Below, one piece after another: positions 10,918-22,877 of a DNA stretch of 64,000 nucleotides. Within the stretch, counting starts at the first letter, position 1. The number at the start of each line of letters is the position of its first letter. The DNA comes from Sipunculus nudus (Eukaryota > Annelida > Sipuncula > Golfingiida > Sipunculidae), in NCBI GenBank assembly GCA_026874595.1, contig CM049316.1, positions 33,921,339-33,985,338 on the forward strand, written 5' to 3'. The position numbers and the translations under genes were made by a program. The notes below the pieces were generated by a model. The model was not told where the DNA came from. It did not search any database and saw nothing but the letters and a program-made list of their open reading frames with translations.

Positions 10918-12135
10918 AATAATAAAGGTAACCCCAGCTGGGAATGGGTCTTAAAACGCCACTTTGACGTATAAACATTTAATCTACAGGCTACTTGTAC
11001 ACATGGCACTTGAGCAAGTGTTAACATACAGATAAAAACATGTATAACCGAGTAATTCAAAGATCACTAGTTGATATTCGTTAGAGCATGTGAAGCAATG
11101 CAGTATTTGTCATTTACAGAACTCTGTACTCTCTGAATTGAAGCCAGATGTTTCTGCCGAACGTCTTTCTATAACGATCGGTGGCAATTTTTGCACCCCC
11201 CCCCCGGGACCCATGTTATAAAAACACGTGGATATAGACAAAGACACCGCCTTTACCCATGGGACTGGCTCATTTTTATGAAAGGTTTAATAGATTATGT
11301 TTACCTAGATTTTGTTTATGACCTTCACTTCTTTAATATGTATATGCAGAGTTAGCCTGTATTACAAAGATTCTATAAATAAGGCAGGTGAATAGCGACT
11401 TTATGACCAAAGCAGATCATTTTGCTGAAGAAAAATCATGATGAGAGATGATCGAAATATTTAAGCCGTTCATTTATGAATATAAAACATTTATGAAGAT
11501 AGGTTGACTAAAGGTAATCTGAGCTATAGTTGTAGCTATAGTGGATCAAGACTTGGGCTTTAGGGGCTGAATCACCGCCCCTGCACCCCCCCCCCCCCCC
11601 AGCGTACCTACCCGAAAACACAGTAATCATTTTTAGCATATTTTAATTTATGATGATCTAATACATGTTCGATAAAACAACACACCATTTCAATAAAAAC
11701 AAAAGCTGAAAGAAATTGTACAAAAGAAGATCATAATTTTTTGTATTTTTAAAATAATAAAGTACCCTCAATGCATGCATGCAGACGTAAACATTTCTAT
11801 TTGAGTGATTTAACAGCATGGCTCTGAATCTGCCGTTCAGGTAGAATGTTTAAGTTTCTTTAGGCTTTGACATCTTCCTTACGGATATGAATAATTAAAT
11901 ATTGAATTTATATTGAACTTTTCTTCAACTCGCCTTATCTTAGGGGGTGTAAAAACTTGGTTGATTTTAAATTAATTATATTGTTTTACCGTTCAGTTAA
12001 ACACAGTATACATGGTCTTTGTTTTAAAATTGCTATAGTAAGCACTCTTAACGTGTACTGTCCCTTTACTGTTGCTTTGTTTTATGTCAATTCAGCTTCG
12101 AATGGTTCGTACAAGTGTGACATTTTATCTGGAGA

Positions 12136-12392
12136 TTTTTTTTTGCTTCCTAAAATTTTTTTTTTTTTGCTTCTTAAAATTTTTTTTTTTGCTTCGTAAA
12201 TTTTCTTTTTTTTTTTGCTTCGTAAAATTTTTTTTTTTTTTTGCTTCCTAAAAATTTTTTTTTTGCTTCCTAAATTTTTTTTTTTTGCTTCCTAAATTTT
12301 TTTTTGCGAAACTTATGTCGAGATCTCGAGATGTTATCTCGACATCTCGAGATAAATATTTTTTTTTTCTGTGTCCTAAATCAGCCACCGTA
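12136..12392 (-). repeat. Right inverted arm of the foldback element, seven modules
   Basis: Seven GCTTC(C/T/G)TAAA modules separated by T runs are followed by TTGCGAAA, a nested CGAGATCTCGAGATG palindromic block and the terminal mirror sequence. Module number equals that of the left arm. Arm identity is high over the terminal ~40 bp and looser in the modules. Confidence 0.85.
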
Positions 12393-12398
12393 AATTAG

Positions 12399-12711
12399 CA
12401 AAGATGGGACTGTAAGTTGTAATGAAATCAGCTGAATTCCCGCGGGGAATCTGATATTACGTTAATCACCTGCTTAAGCAGTTGAGGGGGTTACACAACC
12501 GAATGTGACAGAAAGCTCCACAGAGCGTTATCCCCTCAGGGGTGTTAAAAGCGTCAATATAAGTTGGCCGAAGGTTACCAAAATGTGTGGGAGGCGTAAC
12601 AAGGCGTTTGCAATTGAGGGCTTCTGACGTTTTAGAGATGCCCTTTGGCGAAATATTGACAAAGTAAAAATAGCAACGTGATGTTCTACTTTTATTAAAA
12701 AAAATATTGCA
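12399..12711. other. Unannotated stretch
   Basis: Nothing recognised between the foldback element and the MITE copy that follows. Confidence 0.4.
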
Positions 12712-13030
12712 TATAAGGACAATAAGGGATGTTCACAGCACATTTTTTTCAGAAACCAGTACGGGCGGGCGATATTTTATTTATTAATTTTTTTTTTTTT
12801 TTACTTTTTTTGTATGTTTCGATGAAAGTGTCATGTGATCAGTGAAAAGCATGAAAAAAACAGAATTGTTTTGCTATCAGGCAAAAGCACTACATAACAA
12901 AGGAAATCTTATCAAAATTGTATTACTTTATCTTCTTGAAAGATGAAAATAAAAATAAAAATATTTGGTGCTGGGGTTCAAATTGACGCGGCGGTGCCTG
13001 AGAACCAAACTTTTAATTTTTGTGGGCCTA
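12712..13030 (-). mobile_element. MITE-like element, family A copy 2
   Basis: Inverted relative to copy 1. The clear end at 13030 reads, on the minus strand, TAGGCCCACAAAAATTAAAA and then GGTTCTCAGGCACCGC. The other end near 12712 is decayed but still resembles the right end of copy 1. It lies 320 bp from the foldback element. Confidence 0.6.
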
Positions 13031-14901
13031 ATAAAGAACTCTTAAGTACCTTTGAAACAGAGAAAGCTAAAATGAAAAATACCATTGTATATCATAATAT
13101 CAACATTTTCTCAACTGGAAAGACAAAAACTAAAACACTATGAGAGCGCATAACTCCGCCAGTATTCTGGATCATCAGATTATAAGTATAACCAAGATCA
13201 GTAGACCCCTGTGGCAGATCAGACAATCTTGTCTGAATGGGTTACCCTGTATAAATGTTTAAATAGAATTAAAAAAATAATAATAATCCTGGTCAATTCT
13301 GGTTTATACTTCGTATGCCAGGTATATATAAATCCGTGCTGGAAATGAATTTTAGTTATACCAATTCTATCCCCACAATGCACTAGGGTTCTAAATACAC
13401 CAGCGGGTAGGTAACGCCATATCGGCCCCCTGACATCACGACCAGATTACTGGCCTGCCAGAGTGCTTTTATATCTAGGTCTGAGGAACTCATTGTAAGG
13501 CCACAAAAGGATGCATATATTTTCGTCATTTCTGACAACGCCTCATAACCTACAGATACACTGTCAATTGACATAAACCAGACTAATCGTTTGCATATTA
13601 GTGTACTTTCTAACAACACCAAACATGAACGAGAAAAGTTCCGTTCTAACTCAGCATATTGGTAAACCCCTACGCATATTTGATGAATTTCTCAGCGCAT
13701 GAATACAAGCATGGCTCACTTGTTAAGACTGTGTTAAGAATAAGAGCGGTTTACAAAAATATAAATGCAACATGATAAAAGACCACTGCGATGGATTCCT
13801 CGATACTGCTTGTATCACGACTCAAGTACGTAGGCTTACCAGCCCAATTATCATTGCCTACTGAGTCGGGTTGCCACGGCTCGTAAAGAAGAGGGATTAA
13901 AAAGTCCGTTAAAATAAACGTTATATAAGATTTGTTTCAATGCACATTACATAGACTTGGATGCTTTTTATGTAATGAGGACTTCATGGAATAACAAATA
14001 TAGTGTTACCATGCAGAAGTTGAAATGTAACAAATTTTTATTTTATAGTTTGACAAGATAGACCAGTAGTCCCGGCTCTGCCCACAAGTCCAAACTGAAA
14101 GAGGTTGATTAGAAAGGACCTCTAGCGGAAGACTGATGTTATTCCTACTGGCGTATGTGCAGCAAGTAGTGCCACTCAATCGCTCTTGCAGTTGTTTATA
14201 AGCCATTGGCCTAGTAACTTATAAACTGTTTTTAACAGACAACTGTTTTGAAACTGTTCCTGTAACATTATGCTTTGCCAGTGCTTATTACTGTGAGGCC
14301 GCGTTGATCTGCGGTCGCTGCAAAATATATATGTATTGGTTCTTGGAACAACTAGAAGCAGATGTGCTGCCATCCCTTAATTAATCACTTATTTACTTTT
14401 ACTTTCTGTGGTATATGATATATTATGCGGCCAATCTAGCCCGACTTGCTACTCGCCCAACGCTTACCATATGGTTACAGCTCAATTTTCCCTTTTGCAT
14501 AGGATGTTATTAACCGCACATACCAACAGAGGGGTGCTTTGTAAGTTTCTTGTTTCAGACTTAACCATCTTCACAAAACTATACCATAAAAGGCGGGTCA
14601 TTCCGTGCAAGTTGTAGTGGGTAATCTCTCAGAGCCATGGAAGAGAAATGAAATTTTAAGCAACTGGGCACAGGAATACGATCTGGACAAGCATAGTGCC
14701 GTAAAACCCAAACCCATTTTCGTCTGGCCGTTTTGTGTCGTTTCTCATTATAAAACTGGTCCACTGTAGATTTTCTGCGGCTCACGGCTGTACAATCACG
14801 ACCGCTATCGGCTTCTTCAATCAAATATGATGCCTAATCTCGACCCTGGACGCCCTAGCTTCTGCAATTTTCTCGCTACCTAGAATTCTGTCTGGCCGCA
14901 T
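13031..14901. other. Unannotated stretch
   Basis: No repeat relative or convincing exon. Several 60-80 codon minus-strand frames (for example 13383-13622 and 14579-14824) have no recognisable motif. Confidence 0.4.
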
Positions 14902-14950
14902 CGGCTACGGCAGTGCCCAGGCCACTGTGGCGTATCTAGGACCGTAGCCG
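14902..14950 (+). other. Nested hairpin potential in a GC-rich island
   Basis: Perfect 9-bp arms CGGCTACGG (14902-14910) and CCGTAGCCG (14942-14950) enclose a second small stem, CAGTG with CACTG. A further 8-bp pair, GTAGCCCT and AGGGCTAC, lies near 15030-15070. This is locally GC-rich in an AT-rich window. No known RNA family was recognised. Confidence 0.35.
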
Positions 14951-15407
14951 TAACGACATACTGAAATATTCTTTGCTGGTTCGGTGCAACTTATTTGCCG
15001 CCGGTTACAGCAGGACCGGCGTCACGGTAGCCCTCCGAGTGACCCCCTCCCCCACTCTCCCAAGGGCTACGTGTCAACGGGTGCAGGTTCAGCCCATGGG
15101 GGAAATCTATGAATAAATTCACCAGACTTCATGAAATGTGATTGCATCCTCCGGCCTGCTCTGATAATTTGAATGGGGCCAGGGGAATTGTTGCGAAGAT
15201 CAATTGAAATTCCCTAGTACACATCCAAAATCAGGAAGGCTCATTGCGGGGGCGGATCTAAATTTTACTGTGTGGGTGGTGAGGTGATGCTAGGGTTGGG
15301 GGTTAGACTGACAGCGATGTGACTGCATGTATACATGTCTCTAATACTTCCAGATCCCGAATAACAATTATTTATAAGTTTTAATAAATATTTAGTGAGT
15401 AGGACCC
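14951..15407. other. Unannotated stretch
   Basis: Moderately GC-rich at first, then AT-rich. Apart from the small GTAGCCCT/AGGGCTAC hairpin nothing is recognised. Confidence 0.35.
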
Positions 15408-15410
15408 TAG

Positions 15411-15466
<56 letters not shown>

Positions 15467-15473
15467 TGTTCTA
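15408..15473. repeat. (TA)n palindrome with 8-bp unique arms
   Basis: A TA tract is bounded by TAGAACAA on the left and its exact complement TTGTTCTA on the right. The whole 66 bp can fold back on itself, with one G interruption near 15451. Confidence 0.85.
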
Positions 15474-15669
15474 TACATATAAATTTTAATTTTTTTCCTT
15501 TAAACTTTTTTTTTTATCATAGGAGTGTGAAGATGTAACCAGAACGTGAATTACCGTGGTCATCCGGCGCCAAACGCAGCATATAAAATTATCAAATTTT
15601 CAAATAATTCGTGCATGTAGTGAACATTTCATCACAGAAAGGGAGTATCTCTGGTGACCCCACCTGCAA
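15474..15669. other. Short AT-rich spacer
   Basis: No feature recognised. Confidence 0.35.
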
Positions 15670-15960
15670 GTTTTAAATTGTGTGTAGAAGTTTAAAAGCA
15701 ATTTAGCCTATCAGATAAAATAAAACAAAAGAAATCGGTCAAGGAATAAAGATGGAGAAACAATTTTACGAGTTGCAAAAATTAATGAATTTCAAAATGT
15801 GTGTAGAAGTTGCTAAGCCCACGCCTAGTCCTATCAAATAAAACAAACATAAACAAAATCGGGAAAAAATTTAAAGGAGAAACAGCATATTGAAAAGTTG
15901 TGCATGGACGGACGCCGGACAAACGGACGACGTATCGTTATGGTACAGGCTAAATTAAAA
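15670..15960 (+). repeat. Tandemly duplicated ~120 bp interspersed repeat
   Basis: GTGTGTAGAAGTT, CTATCA(G/A)ATAAAA, AAATCGG and GGAGAAACA recur in the same order at about 15680-15770 and 15800-15890. The second unit leads into GGACGGACGCCGGACAAACG. The class is unknown. Confidence 0.55.
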
Positions 15961-16596
15961 ATGTATATGAAAATAATTAAATTAATATAATATAATATAA
16001 ATTATATGAAAAGTGCAGTTATCTTTATTCTGATAGTGGTTAATCATTCAATAACCACTCTGTTTACACGGAAATGTCAGGTCAGATGGCAAATGTAAAA
16101 ACGACTAAAACTGAACTTGTCCCCTTTTGAAATCGCATAAAAAATGGTAAGTACAACCTATGTAATGTGAATCGGGTCTTGAGTTACGGCGTATGTTCAG
16201 GAGGCTTAACTTAATCCCTCGAAATCAGTTCACGTACGACACTCCGCATGGGGTATAGCATAGCTATGTTTCCGGGTACTGCCACAATGGCTGTACCGTC
16301 AACAGCGTATAGGGTTGGCCATTGACGCAGCGTAATACGTAGACTTGTGATAAATAACTACATACTCTAAAGTATAGGCGGTTCATTGGCAACTAAGACA
16401 TGTTGTATGGTGTGAATTGGTACATTCTATTACATACTTAACAGGTATGACGTGATTACCGGTGCTATGTATATAGGTTGTATTAGCCTGGTTTCAATAC
16501 ATTACACACGCGCTTTAGTATTCGATTAAAAGACACGGTTGAATTTTACATAATTATGTTGTATTAACTTTCCCTGTTAATATTATTTGTAACTAT
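15961..16596. other. Unannotated stretch
   Basis: Starts with very AT-rich sequence (TATAATATAA words); nothing else recognised. Confidence 0.4.
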
Positions 16597-16850
16597 TAGG
16601 CAAAGTTGGTTTCTCCAGCCTTTTCTTTCATAAATTAGTGCGGGTGGGAGAACTCTTCTTTTTTAGTTTTCAATTATCATATTTAAGGGACACCATGATA
16701 AAAACACAATTGTTCTTCTAACAAAGTAAAAGCCAAACATAAACGGATAATTAAAAGAAATATCGGAACTCGGAATCTGTTAATTATTCTAAAAATTAAA
16801 GTACACATTTTGAGGGGGAGGGTTAATTTTTTTGGTTACCCTTTTTTTAC
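16597..16850 (-). mobile_element. MITE-like element, family A copy 3 (diverged)
   Basis: Shares with copy 2, in the same orientation, a GCGGGTGGG-like stretch and a block resembling CATGATAAAAACACAATTGT followed by AAAGTAAAAGCC. The left end TAGGCAAAGTTGGTTTCTC resembles family A termini. The right end is uncertain. Confidence 0.4.
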
Positions 16851-17704
16851 CTTTTCAGGTAATTTATGTTATTTTCTTAAAGTTTGTTATAGTTAGATAA
16901 TATTAGGTATAATCTGTGTTGAATTTATCGTTGTATCACATAGACTGAGTAAATACTGAGTAAATAATACCAATGATTTATTACATTATAATATACTGTA
17001 TTATGTAATGACGTAATATATAAATGATATAGTCTATTATATAATTTTATTCACTGTAATATTATATTATATTGCTATATATTATATTGTTTCATTTTGA
17101 CCACGGTTTATTTGATATATTAGACACTTCTTTATTTAAAAGTTTGTCTTACATCACTTGTTTAAATACTGGGTAATACTTTTCATTGTTATTATCATTA
17201 TAACTTACATTAAAGGCTACTGCATTACACAGGGATGTGTTCCATTAAAACATATTGTATTTTATGTTAATTATGTTGTTATATATAGGGTTATTAACAG
17301 AGAACTGTCAGGTTAAATTGTCATGGCACGACAGTAAATTTTGTTTCCGGCAGGGAAACTGTTACCTAAAGGCAACAAGCTTAATTCCCCCTGCGTCCCT
17401 TTATACTATACTTGCAAATACAAAGCCAAGAGATATATTATATGAGATAAAGATGTTTCGAAATCCTTGGTGTCACGCCAGAAGTAAGGTTCAAAGCATC
17501 CTTCATTCAAAGAAACATGAAATTGACTATTAAAAACTATAAAAAAAACATGTTTTATTTTCGCTTTCACTTTTTTCTAATTAAGAAGATGTTATTTCGA
17601 TGTTTTTTGTGGATTATTTTGCATTTTATTTTATCTGAGCCATTTTAGTGCTGGAAACGAGTGTCTGTGTGATACACATAGTAATGTTATATAATAATTA
17701 TTAT
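16851..17704. other. Very AT-rich stretch
   Basis: Dominated by TATTATA-type words between about 16960 and 17100. A 92-codon frame at 17255-17533 has no recognised motif. Confidence 0.4.
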
Positions 17705-17850
17705 AGGTGGCGCCACTAATCTCGAGTTTTAGATGGAGAGATTTAAGATCTATGTATATGCAGAATTTCAGCTCAGTGAACCATATGGGATTTTATCTCT
17801 AGGCCACCCAGATTCATACTGTGCAGAAAGAATTGCAGGTGGCGCCACCA
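17705..17850. repeat. Two GGTGGCGCCAC palindromic sites
   Basis: The 10-bp perfect palindrome GTGGCGCCAC, preceded by G in both, occurs near 17707 and again about 133 bp on, near 17840. They may mark the ends of a short inserted segment or be two copies of a repeat terminus. Confidence 0.4.
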
Positions 17851-18910
17851 GTATTTGTTACACTCATGTTCATATATGAGCGAATAAGTATTCTAGGTTT
17901 CGGAAAGATCGGTTTAATGGTCTCAGAGGAGTTCTCCGGAAACGAACGTGGTGGTGGCGGCGGCGCCCGGCTGAAAACATAGTATCCGCGAAACTCTGTT
18001 TTGGCGGATGCAATTATAAACAGCCTGGCCTTTTTATGTACCCAGATCTAATTATACCTGTAAATTACAGGTAACGTACAGCAGGAAGTTAGCACTTGAT
18101 ATTTCAAGAGTGTACCGATTGACACCATAAACTATCTTGGTGCAGCAAAACTGAAATGTCAGCAGAAATAGCAACCAAAAGTTTCCAAACTGACAATATG
18201 CCCACAGCCCTGATGGTAACAGTTGTCTGAGCTGGTCGGGCAAATTGCTATACAGACTAATCCAACAGCTGGCGTGCACACGTCAAAAAATGCAATATAA
18301 TTGTGTTAAGCCTCATGATAAATAACATTATGTCAAAACCAAGGTAGTTCATGAAATCTGGGTTAATGTAATGTGTTACAATTTGTACAAGGGCAAGTTC
18401 AAATGCATGCGGTCTTTCACCTTACTGCTCTGGTAAATATTTACAACGACCTGATCCCAAGCATTACACGTCTGTGAATAAATGATTCAGAATTTTATAC
18501 GGCAAAGTCAAGGAGAGATAAAGTTAAAATTTACCTCAGCGTCCATGTAATGTTTGCAAGAGAATCAATGCAAACTTTTTCTGAGTGTCCATAAATAAAA
18601 TGTTTTTCAATTCGTCCATATCAATGACGTGTGTCTATCCGTTGGTATATCTGATGTTTCAATGTTTTCTGACGCCATAGAGTTGTTTAACGGTACATTA
18701 AGTATGTTTGTCTGAAAGTATGCCGGAACGATTATCATGCATGCGATGGCTTTCTGAGCGAATGATGAATCTTATCATAAAATCTGTAGCATGTTTAAAA
18801 CATGTACATGACTGACAAACCGGGTGTGCCATGTGAGTCCGTTCATGGTGAAGGTATTTAAGCTGTCAAGATAGGTGTTGACTTGCAAAACCAATCTAGG
18901 ATTCTTAACC
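17851..18910. other. Unannotated stretch
   Basis: A short GGTGGTGGCGGCGGCGCC segment near 17950 is locally GC-rich. Nothing else recognised. Confidence 0.4.
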
Positions 18911-19257
18911 GGCTTTTTAGGGTAGAACATAGGACTCAAAGCCGGAAGATCGTGAGTTCGAATCTCAGGTGGGGCGGAATCCTATAGGTTGAGTGCTCTG
19001 TAGGTTTACTTAGGAAGGGCTTGCCCAAAGGCCGTGTGTGAGTAACAAACTAGTGCGCCTTTATGGGTTCCTAGGTTGTATGACCATGCAATGGAAATGA
19101 TCACCATTGCAGCTGGGGACCGCAGGTGCGGTAGTTACTAGGATGTAAAAATCGAGGTCAGCTTGTGCTATTGCCCTGTCACCTAGTCCGACACCGGAAT
19201 GGAATTCTGCAGATGTATATACTTAGTTAAACTAACGTTTATAATGGAGGCAGTAAG
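18911..19257 (+). mobile_element. tRNA-derived SINE, family A copy 1
   Basis: The head reads GGGTAGAACATAGGACTCAA and AGCCGGAAGATCGTGAG, then the B box GAGTTCGAATCTC near 18954-18966. The body and tail follow (TGAGTGCTCTG, GGTGCGGTAGT, GCCCTGTCACCTAGTCCG, GAATTCTGCAGATGTATAT), ending ATAATGGAGGCAGTAA. The A box is decayed compared with the copy at 29713. Transcription would be by RNA polymerase III and movement would need an unrelated LINE; no LINE was seen in this window. Confidence 0.85.
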
Positions 19258-20782
19258 GATCACAAATGTGTTCTTAAAGCTAGGATTTAATATAATAATA
19301 TGCAGTGGGCATGCATATGCGTATATAAATATGCGTGAATCGGACACCCGTATGCGTATGCAGCAAGCACGGAATTTTGGTCAAGTGCTGCAAGAGCAGA
19401 GAATTCAACTTCCAGCGGAACTCCCTATTAAATGGCGTCGATGTTGGGAATCACCCCGTCCATCTCCACACGTATGCATTTTTTAGCCGCTTCTGTAATT
19501 GATCGAAACGTGTCACATACGTATATGTATGCAGGTACTCACGGGTATCAATGGATTAACTCCTAGAGAATATGATATGTATAAAGTACTGCATATGTAC
19601 TCAATACGCATATATGCGATAGGATTAACATTCCATAATAAGATATTATAATACTGCGGGGGTGGGGTCATTGTAATTTGAAATAACAGTATGAATAAGA
19701 TACTGAAGAAACTTATATTTATTTTAAATAAGGTAAACAATATATACATTTTGACGTAACCCTGCAAAATCATTCACGTCAGCTCTGATCCACCTGTTTC
19801 GGTTACAACATGCTTTTCTTGCATTTTTGCTTGCAAATCTCTATGTTTTGATGTTCAAAGCTCAGGAAATACTGGACCATACGGTTTTATAATATTGACA
19901 TTACCTTAAAACCTATATGCATCAAGGATGATCCCCCACACCAGTATCGTTATATCCCAGTGGTCACTTTTCATTCGTTCTAACTCATTACCTTATTCAC
20001 TGCTTCCAAATACCATCTTTGCAAGTATCTTTCAATCCCCTCATACCCCGTCAGTTACCCTTTGCATATTTTGATCTGTCTGATGCTATATGACAATAAT
20101 ATGAATCCCCGACAATGATGTCATGGAGCCTTTATGTAGCACACTTAATTTAAAATGAAGAACATTGATATTTTAATAAATGATTGTGAAAAAATATTGA
20201 TTTGCAACGTCACATATACACCTGTCTTTTCGGGTAGCTCTTCACTGTATTCAGAAAATATATCTAAGTGATATTTTGCTTTCCCAAAATTGTACAGAAC
20301 TACAGATTCGCACATAATTTGGCACATGGCAATTTAAATAAGAATGATAAACAAGCGTTATAAATATCACCCAGATTGTACTTGGTACTCTACCTCCAAA
20401 GAAAATGGATATGAAACTTTTCATTTGCTTTGGCATTAACCTTGACTAACACGAAATTTATAAATCCAAATTCCAGTTTCCTCAACGTTGATTTTGAGAA
20501 TATGTGTTAAAGTATAGAAATTATACTTTAAATAGCAAAGGGACTCCAGATGCATCCGTTTTCCTTTTCTTTTTTTTTCTTTTGGATTGTTGTGACAACT
20601 GAACTATGGACCAAGAATGTACACGACCTATCACTGATAAACAAGTGATATATCAAACTGCTGTCTCAGCATACCTTCCCGTACCTGGCGGTCCGCACGA
20701 GGTCGGCGTGGCTGACCTAGAGCACAACGTGCACTGATTATAATTCCTATTACCTAAAACTAACCTTGACCTTGGTCTTAGA
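19258..20782. other. Unannotated stretch
   Basis: Rich in ATGCGTAT-like words near 19310-19360. No repeat relative or exon recognised. Confidence 0.4.
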
Positions 20783-20974
20783 CTATATTACTGGGGTTCG
20801 TGAGTTTATTTCTATATCAAAATTTTGGGAAAAATATTTTGTGGGTAGACTTTCATATTTAAGTGGTATAAACTACCGATTATAATTTTTTTGCAGCATT
20901 CGCGTTAAATCGATATATGAATTATGTTCCGAAAATAACCTTTGTTTAGAATGTTAACCAAAGATTTGCACCTG

Positions 20975-20977
<3 letters not shown>
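20783..20977 (+). repeat. Interspersed repeat family D, copy 1
   Basis: About 195 bp running from CTATATTACTGGGGTTCGTG to TTTGCACCTGATA. It is almost the exact reverse complement of 55068-55262. In both copies a (TA)n tract begins directly after CACCTGATA. No coding capacity. Confidence 0.85.

Positions 20978-21024
<47 letters not shown>
20976..21024. repeat. (TA)n microsatellite
   Basis: Pure TA repeat attached to the end of repeat D. Confidence 0.97.
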
Positions 21025-21031
<7 letters not shown>

Positions 21032-21173
21032 ATACATTCATACATACAAGGGGATCGAGGTTTACTAATACAGGAGTCACACTTTTGATGACGTATGTTA
21101 CGATAATTGCTCAGGTAGTCAAGCCAGCTTTCCATTGGCCCAACATGGGCGTGATCCCGGACGAGCCGCCATA

Positions 21174-21450
<277 letters not shown>

Positions 21451-21716
21451 AATACACGCACATGGAAGTTTAAATTGAACTTTATGGAGATTTTATTTTA
21501 CGAGACATATGTAAAATCCAGTAGAGAAAGCAATATCGATTTTCACAACTGCTTTCGTATTTTGTAAAATGTATTTAAATTATATCATGAAATTTTAAAA
21601 TTATTTTGTTCTAAATAAATAGATAATGTTTCCGTGTAATGTATGTAGATTTAAGCAAATATTTAACTATCTTTCATGTTTTGAAGACGGTAAATGTATA
21701 ACCAACCACGAGTTCA

Positions 21717-21717
<1 letters not shown>
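21451..21717. other. AT-rich spacer
   Basis: Nothing recognised. Confidence 0.35.

Positions 21718-21781
<64 letters not shown>
21718..21781. repeat. (TA)n microsatellite
   Basis: About 30 TA units with one phase change near the start. Confidence 0.97.
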
Positions 21782-21785
<4 letters not shown>

Positions 21786-22084
21786 CTCTTGTTTGATTAA
21801 AAAACTACAGTAATTGTCATTTTTAAGGGGCGTATTTGACATGTCAGGTCATGACAACTGACACTATTCAGTCTAGGTGGCAAATTGAGCGTTTTATTGA
21901 AAACGGAATCAATTTAACTTCGCACCGGAAAACCAGGTCATGCTGACAGCCATGACAAATCAAACTGCACTGGTAAACTCAGGCGAGAACAAAGATTCAA
22001 GGCCCTGCCATAAGCCCCCAGACAGCAAAGCTGACGAAGCTTTATTCCCAATAGAACTAATTCTGATGGCTGCCTCGACGGCGG

Positions 22085-22150
22085 CAATAACGTCACACGC
22101 GCAGTCCTGAACGTGTATATATCACGACTGGGAGTTCGAGAAGTACCATC
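22085..22150 (+). promoter_or_regulatory. Candidate TATA-type core promoter
   Basis: A CRE-like AACGTCAC near 22089 is followed at ~25 bp by GTGTATATATCAC (TATA-like, about 22115-22127). ATCACTCC, an initiator-like motif, lies ~30 bp further on. Spacing suits a pol II core promoter, but no gene was identified downstream, and TATA-like words are common in this AT-rich window. Confidence 0.22.
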
Positions 22151-22285
22151 ACTCCACTCTCAAGTACTCTTGTGTCTGGGAAGTTTGCGGAGAACTCGGT
22201 ACTTTTGATTAAGTCCACTTCCAAACTCTCTATAATTGTACTGAAAGTAACTTATTGTATATATCTGTGCCACGAGGTATTGCGG

Positions 22286-22313
22286 TTTTTTTTTTTTTTT
22301 TTGGGGGGGGGGG
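22286..22313 (+). repeat. T17 G11 composite homopolymer
   Basis: A T run joins a G run directly. A similar T-then-G block is at 36388-36416. Confidence 0.9.
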
Positions 22314-22704
22314 TCAGTTTCTTTGTTGGTTGGCTGGTTTGTATGTTTGAAACTTTACTCAGACAGTTATTAATGCATTTTATTTAAATGTTGTGGAGTT
22401 TATTGTAAAACCCAAGGAACAATCCATTAAATGTTTTTAAAGGATCCTTTATACAATAACATAGACAGAAAGGCATTTTTTAACCCGGCCGGGTAGAAGA
22501 GTCATTCACTTGCATTTGGAGCTGCCGTAAATCCGGGAGAGAGAGCTGACCGGTGGTGCAACCATTGATTTGGTGGACCGTGATGCGCATTTCTTTAGGT
22601 ATGCATTAATACCTTTAACACTTTACATTAACAGAACATATCCCATATCTATGGAATACTTGTACTAAACACAATAATGTATTAGCAAATCACCCAAAAA
22701 TTAT
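22314..22704. other. Unannotated stretch
   Basis: Nothing recognised. Confidence 0.35.
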
Positions 22705-22871
22705 ACTGTAAAATCGAAATTTCGACCACCATGGGGATAACGATAAGGTGGTCGTATTAGTGAGGTCATATATAATATATAGCAACAAAAACAAGAATCA
22801 GCACCGTGAATAAGTAGTTTTTATTTTGAGGTGGTCGTAGAACCGAGGTGGTCAAGGCGAGGTTTTACTAT
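22705..22871. mobile_element. Small MITE-like element with GTGGTC-rich ends
   Basis: Left end CTGTAAAATCG then CGACCACC; right end GGTGGTC then GCGAGGTTTTACTA, which is the approximate mirror. A second GTGGTCGTA pair lies inside. At ~165 bp with no frame it fits a mariner-like MITE. The solo LTR begins only 6 bp beyond it. Confidence 0.5.
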
Positions 22872-22877
22872 ATATAT

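Larger units (their letters stand above)
10668..12392. mobile_element. Foldback-type DNA element with modular inverted arms
   Basis: A 1,725 bp element starts TACGGTGGCTGATTTAGGAC and ends with the exact mirror, GTCCTAAATCAGCCACCGTA. It is flanked by a 6-bp target duplication AATTAG (10662-10667 and 12393-12398). Each arm is ~250 bp. It has the terminal 24 bp, an A run, a TCTCGAGAT-rich palindromic block, TTTCGC or its mirror, then seven copies of a poly-A plus TTTTAGGAAGC module of roughly 15-35 bp. The ~1.2 kb interior (about 10920-12130) has no transposase-like frame, so the element is non-autonomous. Long arms made of tandem modules are the hallmark of foldback elements. A 6-bp duplication does not point clearly to one transposase superfamily. 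Confidence 0.88.
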
